Origin: Oerskovia enterophila
Lineage (GTDB): Bacteria > Actinomycetota > Actinomycetes > Actinomycetales > Cellulomonadaceae
DNA length: 64,000 nucleotides
NCBI RefSeq assembly: GCF_001692445.1
Contig: NZ_MAQA01000018.1
Location: 1 to 64,000, forward strand
Direction of reading: 5' to 3'
This document shows positions 8,411-17,450 of this stretch, one piece after another. The position numbers and the translations under genes were made by a program. A model generated the notes under the pieces. The model had not been told where the DNA came from and searched no databases. It saw nothing but the letters and a program-made list of their open reading frames with translations. The stretch's first letter is position 1. Each line of letters starts with the position of its first letter.

Positions 8411-8456
8411 GCGGGGCGCTGCGCCGGTGGTCGTCATCCCCGGCGCAGCGCCCCGC
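8411..8456. terminator. Bidirectional hairpin overlapping the end of the SulP gene
   Basis: A perfect 17-bp inverted repeat (8411-8427 with 8440-8456) and a 12-base loop, placed just after the lipoprotein stop. The left arm lies beyond the SulP stop codon (8434-8436), while the right arm is inside the last codons of the SulP gene on the other strand. It should stop transcription from both convergent genes. Confidence 0.75.
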
Positions 8457-10209
8457 GTACCCGCGACCACCACCGCTTGACCGGGCCGTCTGGCCGGACG
8501 ACGGGGACCGGGGCCGTCTCGACCCCGCGCACCAGCCAGGCCTCGGCGTGACGCATGGCGTCGGCCGTGGACTCCCCGAGGACCGCGCGAGCCGGGAAGA
8601 CCTCGATGCGTTCGTGCAGCCGCACGTCGATCACGGTCCGGAACTTCGCCGCGAGAGCCGCGTCGACGCCGCTCACGTACAGCCGCCCGCCGTGCTCACC
8701 GAGCCGGTCGGCGTAGTGAGCGAGCACCGTGAACGCCGTCGCCCCGAGGCTCGCCCGGCCGCGCAGCCGCAGCACGACCACGGTGTCGCGCGCACTCCCC
8801 GGCTCAGGCAGCGCGGCGTCGAGCGACCGGGCTCCCGCGTAGAACAGGCTCCCGTAGACGTCGAGCACGGTCACGGTGCGCTCCTGCAGCCGGCGCGGGA
8901 CGGGCTCCTCGCGGTAGTGGCCTCCGTCGAGGGGCACGAGCCGGACGATGCGCAGGTCCTGCGACTCGCGGTTGGCCTGCAGCAGGATCGACAGGGCCGC
9001 ACCGATCCCGACGGCGGCGGCCACCGGGAGCAGCAGCGTCGCGAGGAACGTGGTCGCCATGGCGACCTGGGACTGGCCCCCCGTATGCCAGGCCGTCGCC
9101 ATCGCCGACAGGCGGATCGATCCGACCGACGCGACCGCGAGGACCGCGGCGAGGGTCGCTGTCGGGATGGCCCCCACGGGTCCGGACAGTGCGACGAGCA
9201 CGACCAGGACCCAGACGCCCGACATGATCCCGGCCCAGCGGTCGCGCGCCCCGGCGGACGTGCTGACCGCCGTCTGGCCCACCGAACCGCCGACGGGGAT
9301 GCCCCGCATGAAACCGACCGCGAGGTTCGCGACCCCCTGGCCGATGAAGTTCCGGTCCGGGCTGGCACGCCGCCCGCCCGGGTTCGGCACGGACTCCGCG
9401 ACCCCCGCCCCCTGCACGAGCACGATCGCCGCGACCGCGAACGCCCCCACGGCGACGTCGAGCGTGAAGTTCCCGAGCTCGGGAAGGGCAGGGACGGGCA
9501 GCCCAACCGGGATCGCCCCCGAGTCGCTCACGAGCTCCACGGACCCGGCGTGCAGGAGCCACACCCCGACCGAGGCGACCACGAGCGCGACCACCGCGGC
9601 AAAGGGCGCGAGCCGGGTCCGGGCGAGGAGCACCAGGAGGAGCACCGACCCGACGCCGACGACCACCGTCGGGACGTCCCACGTCCCGGGCGACCGCAGC
9701 ACGTGCCACGCCTGCACGATCGCGAGCGACCCCTCGGGCCGTGTCCCGGTGAGAGCGTCGAGCTGGCCCAGCAGGATGTTGACCGAGACTCCCGTGAGAA
9801 AGCCCGTCATGACCGAGTGCGACACGAACCCGGTCAGGCGTCCGAGCCCGCAGAGCCCCGCGACGACCATGAGCGCGCCCGCGAGCGTCGTCAAGAGTAC
9901 GAGCGAGGTCAGCCGATCCTCGGGGGCCACGTCCACGAGCGCCGAACCGGCCGCGAGGGCGGCCGCGCTCGTGGTCGTGACGATCATGAGCTGGGAGTCG
10001 ACCGTCAGGCCCCCGGCGATCCGGCCGACCGCGGTCGCATACAAGCCGTGGATGGGGTTGACCCCGACGAGGGTGGCCGCGGCCATGCCGTCCGGGACGC
10101 CGCCGACGGCCCCCGGGACACCTGCCCCGGCCGACTGCCAGAACCCGCCCTCGGCCGGACGGACGCGGTCCCACCACGCCCTCGCCGCACGTACCGGCCG
10201 AACCCTCAT
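8434..10209 (-). CDS. SulP family anion transporter with STAS domain
   Basis: A 591-residue inner-membrane anion permease (SulP/SLC26). Many hydrophobic segments cover about residues 20-430, including PNPIHGLYATAVGRIAGG-type sequence in the first third, as expected for a sulfate, bicarbonate or dicarboxylate transporter. The C-terminal region (about 440-560) reads as a STAS regulatory domain. The start at 10209 (MRVRPVR) is preceded by GGAGGG. It diverges from an alkyl sulfatase gene, which suggests sulfate as a substrate; that is inference. The last codons form one arm of a terminator hairpin. Confidence 0.9.
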   Translation of the reverse strand: MRVRPVRAARAWWDRVRPAEGGFWQSAGAGVPGAVGGVPDGMAAATLVGVNPIHGLYATAVGRIAGGLTVDSQLMIVTTTSAAALAAGSALVDVAPEDRLTSLVLLTTLAGALMVVAGLCGLGRLTGFVSHSVMTGFLTGVSVNILLGQLDALTGTRPEGSLAIVQAWHVLRSPGTWDVPTVVVGVGSVLLLVLLARTRLAPFAAVVALVVASVGVWLLHAGSVELVSDSGAIPVGLPVPALPELGNFTLDVAVGAFAVAAIVLVQGAGVAESVPNPGGRRASPDRNFIGQGVANLAVGFMRGIPVGGSVGQTAVSTSAGARDRWAGIMSGVWVLVVLVALSGPVGAIPTATLAAVLAVASVGSIRLSAMATAWHTGGQSQVAMATTFLATLLLPVAAAVGIGAALSILLQANRESQDLRIVRLVPLDGGHYREEPVPRRLQERTVTVLDVYGSLFYAGARSLDAALPEPGSARDTVVVLRLRGRASLGATAFTVLAHYADRLGEHGGRLYVSGVDAALAAKFRTVIDVRLHERIEVFPARAVLGESTADAMRHAEAWLVRGVETAPVPVVRPDGPVKRWWSRVRGALRRG

Positions 10210-10390
10210 CCCGGTCCCTCCGCGCGAGCGGCCACGGCGCACGAGCGCGTGCGCCTCCGTCGCGACGACAGTGCCACACGCCCCTGCCGTCGGCCCGCCG
10301 AACGCAGCGCGGCGGATGGTGGACGGCGGTCGGCAGACCCGTCCGCCGCTCCGGATGCGCAAGTCGTGAACGGCTGAAAGGCTCCGAGAC

Positions 10391-12280
10391 ATGTCACGAT
10401 CCAAGCCAGCCTCCCCCGCCATCGTCCGGCAGCAGCAGGCCTTGCGAGACAGCCTGCCGTTCCACGACACCCAGGACTTCGACGACACCAGTCGCGGGCT
10501 CCTCGGCCGACGCACCCCGAACGCGGTGACCGCCGAGGACGGCCGCGTCGTCTGGGACAACGACACCTACGACTTCCTCCAGGGCGAGGCCCCGGACACG
10601 GTCAACCCGAGCCTGTGGCGCCAGTCCCGGCTCGTCGCGACGCAGGGCCTGTTCGAGGTCGTCGAGGGCATCTACCAGGTCCGTGGCTTCGACCTGTCCA
10701 ACGTCACCTTCATCGAGGGCGAGACCGGCGTGATCGTGCTGGACCCCCTCATCTCGACGGAGACGGCCGCCGCGGCGCTCGCGCTGTACCGCGAGCACCG
10801 CGGGGACCGCCCGGTCACGGGCGTCATCTACACCCACTCGCACGTCGACCACTTCGGCGGTGTCAAGGGTGTCACGACCCAGGAGGACGTCGACGCCGGG
10901 CGCGTGCCGGTCCTCGCTCCTGAGGGGTTCACCGAGCACGCCGTCTCGGAGAACGTCTACGCGGGCACGGCCATGGGGCGCAGGTCGGGATACATGTACG
11001 GGGCGGCTCTCGCGCGAGGGCCGCAGGGACAGGTCGGGGCCGGGCTGGGACAGACGACGTCGACGGGAACCATCACCCTCATCGCCCCGACCGTGGACAT
11101 CACCACGACCGGCGAGGAGAAGACGGTCGACGGCGTCCGGATGATCTTCCAGATGGCCCCCGACACCGAGGCGCCGTCCGAGATGCTCGTCTACTTCCCG
11201 GACCACCGCGCGCTGTGCGCGGCCGAGGACGCGACGCACAACCTGCACAACCTGCTGACGCTGCGCGGCGCCGTCGTGCGTGACCCGCATGCCTGGGCGC
11301 ACTACCTCACCGAGTCGATCGAGCTCTTCGGCGACGACCTCGAGGTCGTCTTCGCGTCCCACCACTGGCCCACGTGGGGCAACGCACGCATCCTCGAGTA
11401 CCTGAACATCCAGCGCGACCTCTACGCGTACCTCCACGACCAGACCTTGCGCCTGCTCAACCAGGGACTCACCGGGATCGAGATCGCCGAGGTCCTCACG
11501 CTCCCCCCGGCGCTCGAGAACGCGTGGAGCACCCATGGCTACTACGGCTCCGTGAGCCACAACGTCAAGGCCATCTACCAGCGGTACATGGGCTGGTACG
11601 ACGGGAACCCCGCGCACCTGTGGGAGCACCCTCCGGTCGAGGCGGGCAAGCGCTACGTCGAGCTCGGCGGTGGTGCGGACGCCGTGGTCGCCAAGGCCCA
11701 GACCGCGTTCGACGAGGGCGACTACCGCTGGGTCGCGGAGCTCCTGAACCACGTCGTCTTCGCCGAGCCCGACCACGCCGGGGCACGCGAGCTGCTCGCC
11801 GACACCTACGAGCAGCTCGGGTACGGGGCGGAGAACGGCACCTGGCGCAGCGTCTACCTCTCGGGGACGACCGAGCTGCGCGACGGCCCGTTCGGGACGC
11901 CCATCGTCACGGTGTCGGGTGACATGGTCGCCCAGCTCTCCCCGACGATGCTGTTCGACGCCCTCGCGATCCAGGTCGACGGGCCGGCGGCGTGGGACGA
12001 GAACCTGTCGATCGACGTCGTGCTGACCGACGTCGACGAGCGCTACCGTCTGCGCCTCGCCAACGGGGTGCTCAGCTACAACACGGCCGTCCAGAAGAGC
12101 CCTGCCGACGCCACGCTCACCGGGACCAAGCGTGCGCTGCCGGTCCTCGCGAGCGGGAACGTCACCCCGGACACGCTTGCCCAGGCGGGCATCGAGCTGA
12201 CCGGTGACGCAACCGTGCTGGGTCGCCTCGCCGCCGTGCTGGACCCGGGGGACCGGGACTTCGCCATCGTGACCCCGTGA
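10391..12280 (+). CDS. Alkyl sulfatase, metallo-beta-lactamase fold (SdsA1/BDS1 type)
   Basis: A 629-residue type III alkyl sulfatase, which hydrolyses primary alkyl sulfates such as SDS to alcohol and sulfate using two zinc ions. The zinc motif THSHVDHFGG is at residues 148-157, and AAEDATHNLHN, a second metal segment, is near 275. An alkyl-sulfatase dimerisation domain and a C-terminal SCP2-like lipid-binding domain follow in the family's usual order, and the length fits. No signal peptide is seen, unlike Pseudomonas SdsA1, so it is probably cytoplasmic. It diverges from the SulP transporter gene. Confidence 0.9.
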   Translation: MSRSKPASPAIVRQQQALRDSLPFHDTQDFDDTSRGLLGRRTPNAVTAEDGRVVWDNDTYDFLQGEAPDTVNPSLWRQSRLVATQGLFEVVEGIYQVRGFDLSNVTFIEGETGVIVLDPLISTETAAAALALYREHRGDRPVTGVIYTHSHVDHFGGVKGVTTQEDVDAGRVPVLAPEGFTEHAVSENVYAGTAMGRRSGYMYGAALARGPQGQVGAGLGQTTSTGTITLIAPTVDITTTGEEKTVDGVRMIFQMAPDTEAPSEMLVYFPDHRALCAAEDATHNLHNLLTLRGAVVRDPHAWAHYLTESIELFGDDLEVVFASHHWPTWGNARILEYLNIQRDLYAYLHDQTLRLLNQGLTGIEIAEVLTLPPALENAWSTHGYYGSVSHNVKAIYQRYMGWYDGNPAHLWEHPPVEAGKRYVELGGGADAVVAKAQTAFDEGDYRWVAELLNHVVFAEPDHAGARELLADTYEQLGYGAENGTWRSVYLSGTTELRDGPFGTPIVTVSGDMVAQLSPTMLFDALAIQVDGPAAWDENLSIDVVLTDVDERYRLRLANGVLSYNTAVQKSPADATLTGTKRALPVLASGNVTPDTLAQAGIELTGDATVLGRLAAVLDPGDRDFAIVTP

Positions 12281-12338
12281 CCCGGGCCATGTCCTCACCT
12301 GTCGCAGTCCCGTCCCCCGGTGGCGAATCGCACCCTCG

Positions 12339-13121
12339 GTGCCCGTCGCGGCGGTCGTGTTCGTCGTCTACTGCGTGATCGTCGTCGGCCTGATGAAGGT
12401 CTCGGGCGTCGGGTACGAGCACTTCTTCGACACAGCGGACACCACGCTGCGCACCGCGGTCCTGCCGCTCGCGGCAGGCGCCGTCTGGCTCGTCGCCTTC
12501 CTCGCCTGGGCGCGCTGGGACCACGTGTTCCGGGACGCTCGGCGCCTGCCGACGAGCTGGTTCCTCTGGACGCTGCCGGCCGTCATGGTCCTCATCTCGG
12601 TGCTGCACCTCCTGGGACTCGAGTGGAGCCTGTTCGCCCCCGCGCACGTGCTCGCCGTCCTGCTGGCGAGCCTGCTCGTCGGGTTCACCGAGGAGACCTT
12701 GTTCCGTGGGGTCGTCCTGCGCTCGATGCGGCAGGGGGAACGGTCCGAGGGTATGGCGATCCTGTGGACGACGCTGTGGTTCGGCGGGTTCCACCTGACC
12801 AACCTCCTGCTGAACGAGCCCGGCGCCGTCATCCAGATCTTCTTCGCCGCCCTCACCGGGACCGGCCTCTACCTGGCGCGGCGCGGGACCGGCACGATCC
12901 TGGCCGCCATGGCCCTCCACGCGCTCTGGGACTTCTCGTCCTTCCTGGTCGGGGTCCACCCGGCCGACAACGGTGCGGCCATGGGCGCGAACTTCCTCGT
13001 CCCGGTCGTCTACGTCCTGGCTGCGGTGACGCTCGTCGTGCTCGTCGTCCGCGAGCGCACGCGGCCCGCCCGCGAGGCGATCACCCCGGCGCTCGTGCCC
13101 GACGTCGGGGCGCGCCCGTGA
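12339..13121 (+). CDS. CPBP family intramembrane metalloprotease
   Basis: A 260-residue integral membrane protein of the CPBP/Abi family. The three catalytic motifs are present: EETLFRG (about residue 115), FGGFHLTN (about 145) and HALWD (about 190), supplying the metal-binding Glu and His residues. At least seven hydrophobic segments are visible. Members cleave prenylated or peptide substrates, and some protect against bacteriocins. The GTG start at 12339 has no strong ribosome binding site and is the least certain element; ATG 12393 would cut into the first helix. Confidence 0.85.
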   Translation: MPVAAVVFVVYCVIVVGLMKVSGVGYEHFFDTADTTLRTAVLPLAAGAVWLVAFLAWARWDHVFRDARRLPTSWFLWTLPAVMVLISVLHLLGLEWSLFAPAHVLAVLLASLLVGFTEETLFRGVVLRSMRQGERSEGMAILWTTLWFGGFHLTNLLLNEPGAVIQIFFAALTGTGLYLARRGTGTILAAMALHALWDFSSFLVGVHPADNGAAMGANFLVPVVYVLAAVTLVVLVVRERTRPAREAITPALVPDVGARP

Positions 13122-13172
13122 GCTGCGTCCAGCCCGTCGCGGGCTCGCCCGAGCCTGGCTAGGGTCGACGGC

Positions 13173-13841
13173 ATGCCCGCACCTCGTTCCTGGCAGTCCG
13201 AGACCGCGCGGCTCGGCAACGCCGAGCCGTCCGACCCCACGGGCTGGTTCGAGCAGCTCTGGTCCTCCGCCGCGCACGGCGACATCACCATGCCGTGGGA
13301 CCGGGTCGATCCGCACCCGGCGCTGGCCTCGTGGACCGGAGCCCCCGCACCGGGCGGCGCGAGCGGGACCGCGGTCGTCGTCGGGTGCGGGCTCGGGGCC
13401 GACGCCGAGCACCTGGACCGGCTCGGCTACCAGACGACGGGCTTCGACGTCTCGCCCACCGCGGTCCAGGCCGCCCGCGGACGGAACCCTGGATCGTCGG
13501 TGACCTACGCCGTCGGGAACCTGCTCGACCTGCCGCCCGCGTGGGCGGGCGCGTTCGACCTGGTCGTGGAGATCTACACCGTCCAGGCCGTGAACCGCAG
13601 CGTCCGCGACGCGCTCACAGCCGGGGTCCGCTCGCTCGTCGCGCCGGGCGGGACCCTGCTCGCCGTCCAGGGGGCTGCACGCCAGCCCGACGACGACGGC
13701 CCGCCCTGGCCGTTGACGCGCACCGAGGTCGAGGCATTCGGCCGGGACGGCCTGGAGGCCGTGTCGATCGAGGAGCTCGCGGCGCCGGGTGCTGCTCCTG
13801 GCCGGCCCGGGACGTGGCGGGCGGAGTTCCGTCGGGGCTGA
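13173..13841 (+). CDS. Class I SAM-dependent methyltransferase
   Basis: A 222-residue Rossmann-fold methyltransferase. Motif I is VVVGCGLGADAEHL (about residues 68-81), the acidic end of strand 2 is TTGFDVSPTA, and DLVVEIYTVQAV is motif IV. The sequence resembles the thiopurine-methyltransferase-like group, but the acceptor is unknown. The ATG lies 7 bases after TAGGGT (13160-13165) with no Shine-Dalgarno, so the transcript is probably leaderless. Confidence 0.8.
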   Translation: MPAPRSWQSETARLGNAEPSDPTGWFEQLWSSAAHGDITMPWDRVDPHPALASWTGAPAPGGASGTAVVVGCGLGADAEHLDRLGYQTTGFDVSPTAVQAARGRNPGSSVTYAVGNLLDLPPAWAGAFDLVVEIYTVQAVNRSVRDALTAGVRSLVAPGGTLLAVQGAARQPDDDGPPWPLTRTEVEAFGRDGLEAVSIEELAAPGAAPGRPGTWRAEFRRG

Positions 13842-13901
13842 GCGTCCGCCCCGGCTACGGTGGGGTCTTTCTGCCCGACCGAGCCGGAGCGTTCGTCCCC
13901 C

Positions 13902-14405
13902 GTGATCTCCACCCTTCTCGTCGCCCACCCGTGGTTCTCCCCCGTGGTCCTCGCCGTGCTCGTGCTCGGCGGGCCGGTCGCGGGGCGCTGGCTGTACTGG
14001 CGGCCGCGCACCGCGTGGACGGTGTTCGCGGCGTCCCTGCTGCCGATCGTGCTGCTGACGCTCGTCCCGACGAGCCGGGAGGTCCTCGAACGGTGCGCCG
14101 TCTCCTGGTACCTGCCGACGTTCGGCCGGGTCGAGCTCATGGCCAACGTGATCCTGTTCGTCCCGCCGGTCCTGCTCGCCGCCGTCGCGAGCCGCCGCCC
14201 CGTGGTGGCGCTGGTCGGGGGTGTCGTCGGCTCCGCTGCGATCGAGGCGGTGCAGGCGATGGCCCCCGGTCTCGGGCGCTCGTGCGACACCAACGACTGG
14301 CTCACGAACTCGATCGGCGCGGTGATCGGCGCGGCCCTGGCCTGGGCCGCGATCTGGGCCGCGCGACGGTGGCCGCGACGGATCGGGACCACGGGCCGTC
14401 GGTGA
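13902..14405 (+). CDS. VanZ family membrane protein
   Basis: A 167-residue membrane protein with about five hydrophobic segments and the VanZ-like signature seen in NVILFVPPVLLAAV and CDTNDWLTNSIGAVIGA. VanZ relatives are linked to low-level teicoplanin resistance or phage defence in some bacteria, but most have no known role. A TACGGT hexamer at 13855-13860 sits immediately before the upstream in-frame GTG at 13860, which argues that the true start is the GTG at 13902, behind a GGAGCG ribosome binding site. Confidence 0.8.
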   Translation: MISTLLVAHPWFSPVVLAVLVLGGPVAGRWLYWRPRTAWTVFAASLLPIVLLTLVPTSREVLERCAVSWYLPTFGRVELMANVILFVPPVLLAAVASRRPVVALVGGVVGSAAIEAVQAMAPGLGRSCDTNDWLTNSIGAVIGAALAWAAIWAARRWPRRIGTTGRR

Positions 14406-14567
14406 GGCGCGTCGTGTCCGAGGGACGCTGGGTGCGGGCGCTCGGTGTGGGCGTTCCGCTCCTGATCAGGCGACGGCCTGGTCCGGGTACCCGGCGTCGT
14501 GCGTGTCGGGTCGAGCGCGCGTAGCGTCGAGGGCACAAGCCGTCGTACCGACACAGGAGGGGTGCTC

Positions 14568-14801
14568 ATGGCACGCAAGAAGTCGTGGAGCGAGTTCAGC
14601 AGCGGCAAGAAGGCACTGATGGTGGTGGCCTCGATCGTGCAGATCTCGCTCACGGTCGCGGGCTACCGCGACCTGGCCAAGCGCTCGGACGACGAGGTCG
14701 AGGGCTCGAAGCTCGCATGGGGCGTGGCGATGCTCGCGAACTGGGTGGGCCCGATCACCTACTTCGCGAAGGGCCGCAAGGGGCTGGGCCTCAACAGCTG
14801 A
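14568..14801 (+). CDS. Small PLDc_N-like membrane protein
   Basis: A 77-residue protein with a basic N-terminus and two hydrophobic stretches (ALMVVASIVQISLTVAGY and LAWGVAMLANWVGPITYF). The WVGPITYFAKGRK ending matches the PLDc_N / phospholipase D-nuclease N-terminal family, small membrane proteins of unknown role. A clear AGGAGGGG ribosome binding site sets the start at 14568. Confidence 0.7.
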   Translation: MARKKSWSEFSSGKKALMVVASIVQISLTVAGYRDLAKRSDDEVEGSKLAWGVAMLANWVGPITYFAKGRKGLGLNS

Positions 14802-15007
14802 GCCGTCGGGGCGCGGGCCCGCAGTGGCAGGTCGACACCGGCGAGAAGCGGTGTGTACGGTCGCCATCCGCTCGTAGAAGTCTCGAGAGACGAGGTCGTC
14901 GTTCTCCGTCGAACGAGCGAACCGGGCGACGACGTCGGTCGACGCTGCAACGCGCCATCACAGGCCGGAGGCCTGTCGCCCTTCGCCCTCCGCCTCTGCT
15001 CGGCTGG

Positions 15008-15290
15008 TCACGATGCTTCGCCTCCCGTCGCTGGAGGCCCCACGGTCGGCAGACTGGCGAGCAGGCCACGGAGGAGCTCCACCTCGACGAGCAGTGCTTG
15101 CTTGCCGCGCGGGGTGATGCGTGCCCACGTGCGAGATCGGCGCCCGTCGCTGCCCTTGCGGAGTAAGTCAGATCAAGACACCTGTTCGCGGCGACGACCC
15201 ATCGACGGAAGACGTCGCGGAACTGGTGTTCACGATGCGCCAAGGCGCCCTCGACGACGGGCGACAACGTCGGCTGGCAGGTAGGCGACA
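15008..15290 (-). pseudogene. Decayed winged-helix (HTH_34/MarR-like) regulator
   Basis: On the minus strand, 15172 down to 15008 encodes RKGSDGRRSRTWARITPRGK and then QALLVEVELL, which matches the wing and final helix of small winged-helix regulators (typical form VRKG..GRRPRTW..LTPAGRAAL). A stop codon lies immediately upstream (15173-15175). The expected DNA-reading helices appear only as fragments in shifted frames up to about 15290, such as RIVNTSSATSSVD. I read this as the remnant of a regulator broken by frameshifts and a deletion. The rest of the gap (14802-15007 and 15291-15443) shows nothing I recognise. Confidence 0.5.
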
Positions 15291-15443
15291 CTCCCCGCGC
15301 CGGGCGTGAATCTGGGGAACCTGCCCTCGGCGCAGCACTGCTGGCCGCCGTCCTCCTCGTTCTCCCCCGCGCACCCAGGCCGTCCTGAGCGGGGTACCAG
15401 CAGGACCTGCCTCATCCGGCGGGCACCTCCTAGCGTGAAAGGC

Positions 15444-16343
15444 ATGACGTTGAACCCGATCCCCACTCTGACCTTGAACAACGGCACAGAGATGCCTGCC
15501 CTGGGGTACGGCGTCTTTCAGACGCCCCCGCAGGAGACCGTCGACGTGGTCACCGAAGCGCTACGCACCGGCTACCGGCACATCGACACCGCCGCCGCCT
15601 ACGGCAACGAGCGCGAGGTCGGACGCGCGATCGCCGGATCCGGTCTCGAGCGCGACGAGGTCTTCGTCGAGACGAAGGTCTGGATCAGCGACTACGGCTA
15701 CGACGCGACTTTGCACGCGTTCGACAAGTCCGCCGGCAAGCTCGGCATCGAGACCATCGACCTGCTGATCCTGCACCAGGCGCTGCCGAGCCGATTCGAC
15801 CTGACGATCGAGGCCTACAGAGCACTGGAGACGCTGCTCGCCGACGGCAAGGTCCGCGCGATCGGCGTCAGCAACTTCATGCCCGACCACCTGACCTCGC
15901 TCCTCGAGGCCACCACGGTGGTCCCAGCGGTCAACCAGATCGAGGTCCACCCCTACTTCCAGCAGAAAGACCTCCAGAAGCTGCACGCCGAGCACGCCAT
16001 CCTCACCCAGGCATGGTCGCCGATCGGCGGCATCACGTTCTACCCCGGCTACGGCGAGGAACGTCGCAGCACCCTCGCCGACCCGACGATCGGCCAGATC
16101 GCCACCGCGCACAGCAGGACGCCCGCGCAGGTGATGCTGCGCTGGCACCTGCAGCAGGGCCGCTCCGCGATCCCCAAGTCCGTCACCCCCTCGCGCATCG
16201 CCGAGAACTTCGCCGTCACCGACTTCGACCTCACGGGCGACGAGCTGGCCACGATCGACGCCCTGGACACGGGCGCTCGCGGCGGCCCCGACCCCGCCGA
16301 CATCACGCTCGAGAGCTTCGGCCGCGAGATCCCCGAAGCCTGA
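15444..16343 (+). CDS. Aldo/keto reductase, 2,5-diketogluconate reductase type
   Basis: A 299-residue NADPH-dependent reductase. The AKR tetrad is visible: Asp and Tyr in HIDTAAAYGNE, Lys in FVETKVWISD, and His in LLILHQALP. The C-terminal phosphate-binding segment is AIPKSVTPSRIAEN. The ATG at 15444 follows TAGCGT (15431-15436) by 7 bases, suggesting a leaderless start; an in-frame extension further upstream is unlikely. It begins a co-directional run of redox genes with 42-48-base gaps. Substrate unknown. Confidence 0.9.
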   Translation: MTLNPIPTLTLNNGTEMPALGYGVFQTPPQETVDVVTEALRTGYRHIDTAAAYGNEREVGRAIAGSGLERDEVFVETKVWISDYGYDATLHAFDKSAGKLGIETIDLLILHQALPSRFDLTIEAYRALETLLADGKVRAIGVSNFMPDHLTSLLEATTVVPAVNQIEVHPYFQQKDLQKLHAEHAILTQAWSPIGGITFYPGYGEERRSTLADPTIGQIATAHSRTPAQVMLRWHLQQGRSAIPKSVTPSRIAENFAVTDFDLTGDELATIDALDTGARGGPDPADITLESFGREIPEA

Positions 16344-16385
16344 GCACCAGCACCCGCCGAGCCTCACCGCACGAAGGAGCCCACC

Positions 16386-17402
16386 ATGCAGTACCGCCCG
16401 CTCGGACGCACCGGCGTCCAGGTCAGCCCCCTGACCCTCGGTGCCATGATGTTCGGCCCGTGGGGCAACGACGACCGCCAGGACGCGACGCGCATCATCC
16501 ACCGCGCGCTCGATGCCGGCATCAACGTCATCGACACCGCTGACGTGTACTCCGCCGGCGTCTCGGAGGAGATCGTCGGCGACGCGATCACCGGGCGCCG
16601 GGACGAGGTCTTTCTCGCGACCAAGTTCTTCATGCCGATGGACGACGACCCGAATCACCGGGGCGGGTCGCGCCGGTGGATCGTGCGCGAGGTCGAGAGC
16701 TCGCTGCGGCGGCTGAAGACCGACCACATCGACCTGTACCAGGTGCACCGGCCCGACCCCGGCACAGACGTGACCGAGACCCTCGGCGCCCTGACCGACC
16801 TGGTCCGCCAGGGCAAGGTCCGCTACATCGGCTCGTCCTCGTACTCCGGGTCGCAGATCGTCGAGGCCCAGTGGGCGTCCCGGGAGCGGCGCCTCGAGCG
16901 CTTCGTCACCGAGCAGCCGCCGTACTCGATCCTCGTGCGCGGCATCGAGGAGGACGTCCTGCCCGCCGTGCAGCGGCACGGCATGGGGACCTTGACCTAC
17001 AGCCCCCTGAGCGGCGGCTGGCTGTCAGGCCGGTGGCGCAAGGGGGCCGCGTCCACCCCGACGTCGAACGCGCGACCCGGTGCCCGCTTCGACATGAGCA
17101 GCCCGGCCAACCAGCGCAAGCTCGACGTCGTGGAGGAGCTCGCCCTGCTCGCAGAGCAGGCGGGCATGTCGCTCGTCGAGATGTCGATCGCCTGGGCGAT
17201 CCGTCATCCGGGTGTCACGTCCGCGATCGTCGGCCCTCGCACGATGGAGCAGCTCGAGTCGTACCTGCCCGCCCTGGACGTCACGCTCAGCGCCGACGTC
17301 CTCGACCGGATCGACGAGCTCGTCGCCCCGGGGGTCACGGTGAACCCCGACGACAACAGCTACGGCACGCACGAGCTGACTCCCGCGGCACGGCGCCGCT
17401 GA
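16386..17402 (+). CDS. Aldo/keto reductase, YajO/potassium-channel-beta type
   Basis: A 338-residue aldo/keto reductase from a different subgroup to its neighbour. It has LGRTGVQVSPLTLGAMMFG at the N-terminus, the catalytic pair in NVIDTADVYSAG, the Lys in VFLATKFFMP, and the His in YQVHRPDP. GVTSAIVGPRTMEQLES near the end is the cofactor-binding region. GAAGGAG stands 9 bases before the ATG. Its position 42 bases after another reductase suggests shared transcription. Confidence 0.9.
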   Translation: MQYRPLGRTGVQVSPLTLGAMMFGPWGNDDRQDATRIIHRALDAGINVIDTADVYSAGVSEEIVGDAITGRRDEVFLATKFFMPMDDDPNHRGGSRRWIVREVESSLRRLKTDHIDLYQVHRPDPGTDVTETLGALTDLVRQGKVRYIGSSSYSGSQIVEAQWASRERRLERFVTEQPPYSILVRGIEEDVLPAVQRHGMGTLTYSPLSGGWLSGRWRKGAASTPTSNARPGARFDMSSPANQRKLDVVEELALLAEQAGMSLVEMSIAWAIRHPGVTSAIVGPRTMEQLESYLPALDVTLSADVLDRIDELVAPGVTVNPDDNSYGTHELTPAARRR

Positions 17403-17450
17403 ACCACCTCTTCCCCGAACCATCCCAGCACCACTGAGAGGCACCACCTC

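Noticed and set aside
10394-12298. Full-length antisense open frame on the minus strand of the alkyl sulfatase
   Set aside because: Arg/Asp/Gly/Val-rich shadow; the plus strand encodes a clear zinc enzyme.
13860-13901. VanZ start at GTG 13860
   Set aside because: It directly follows a -10-like TACGGT, so it would lie upstream of the likely transcript start; GTG 13902 fits better.
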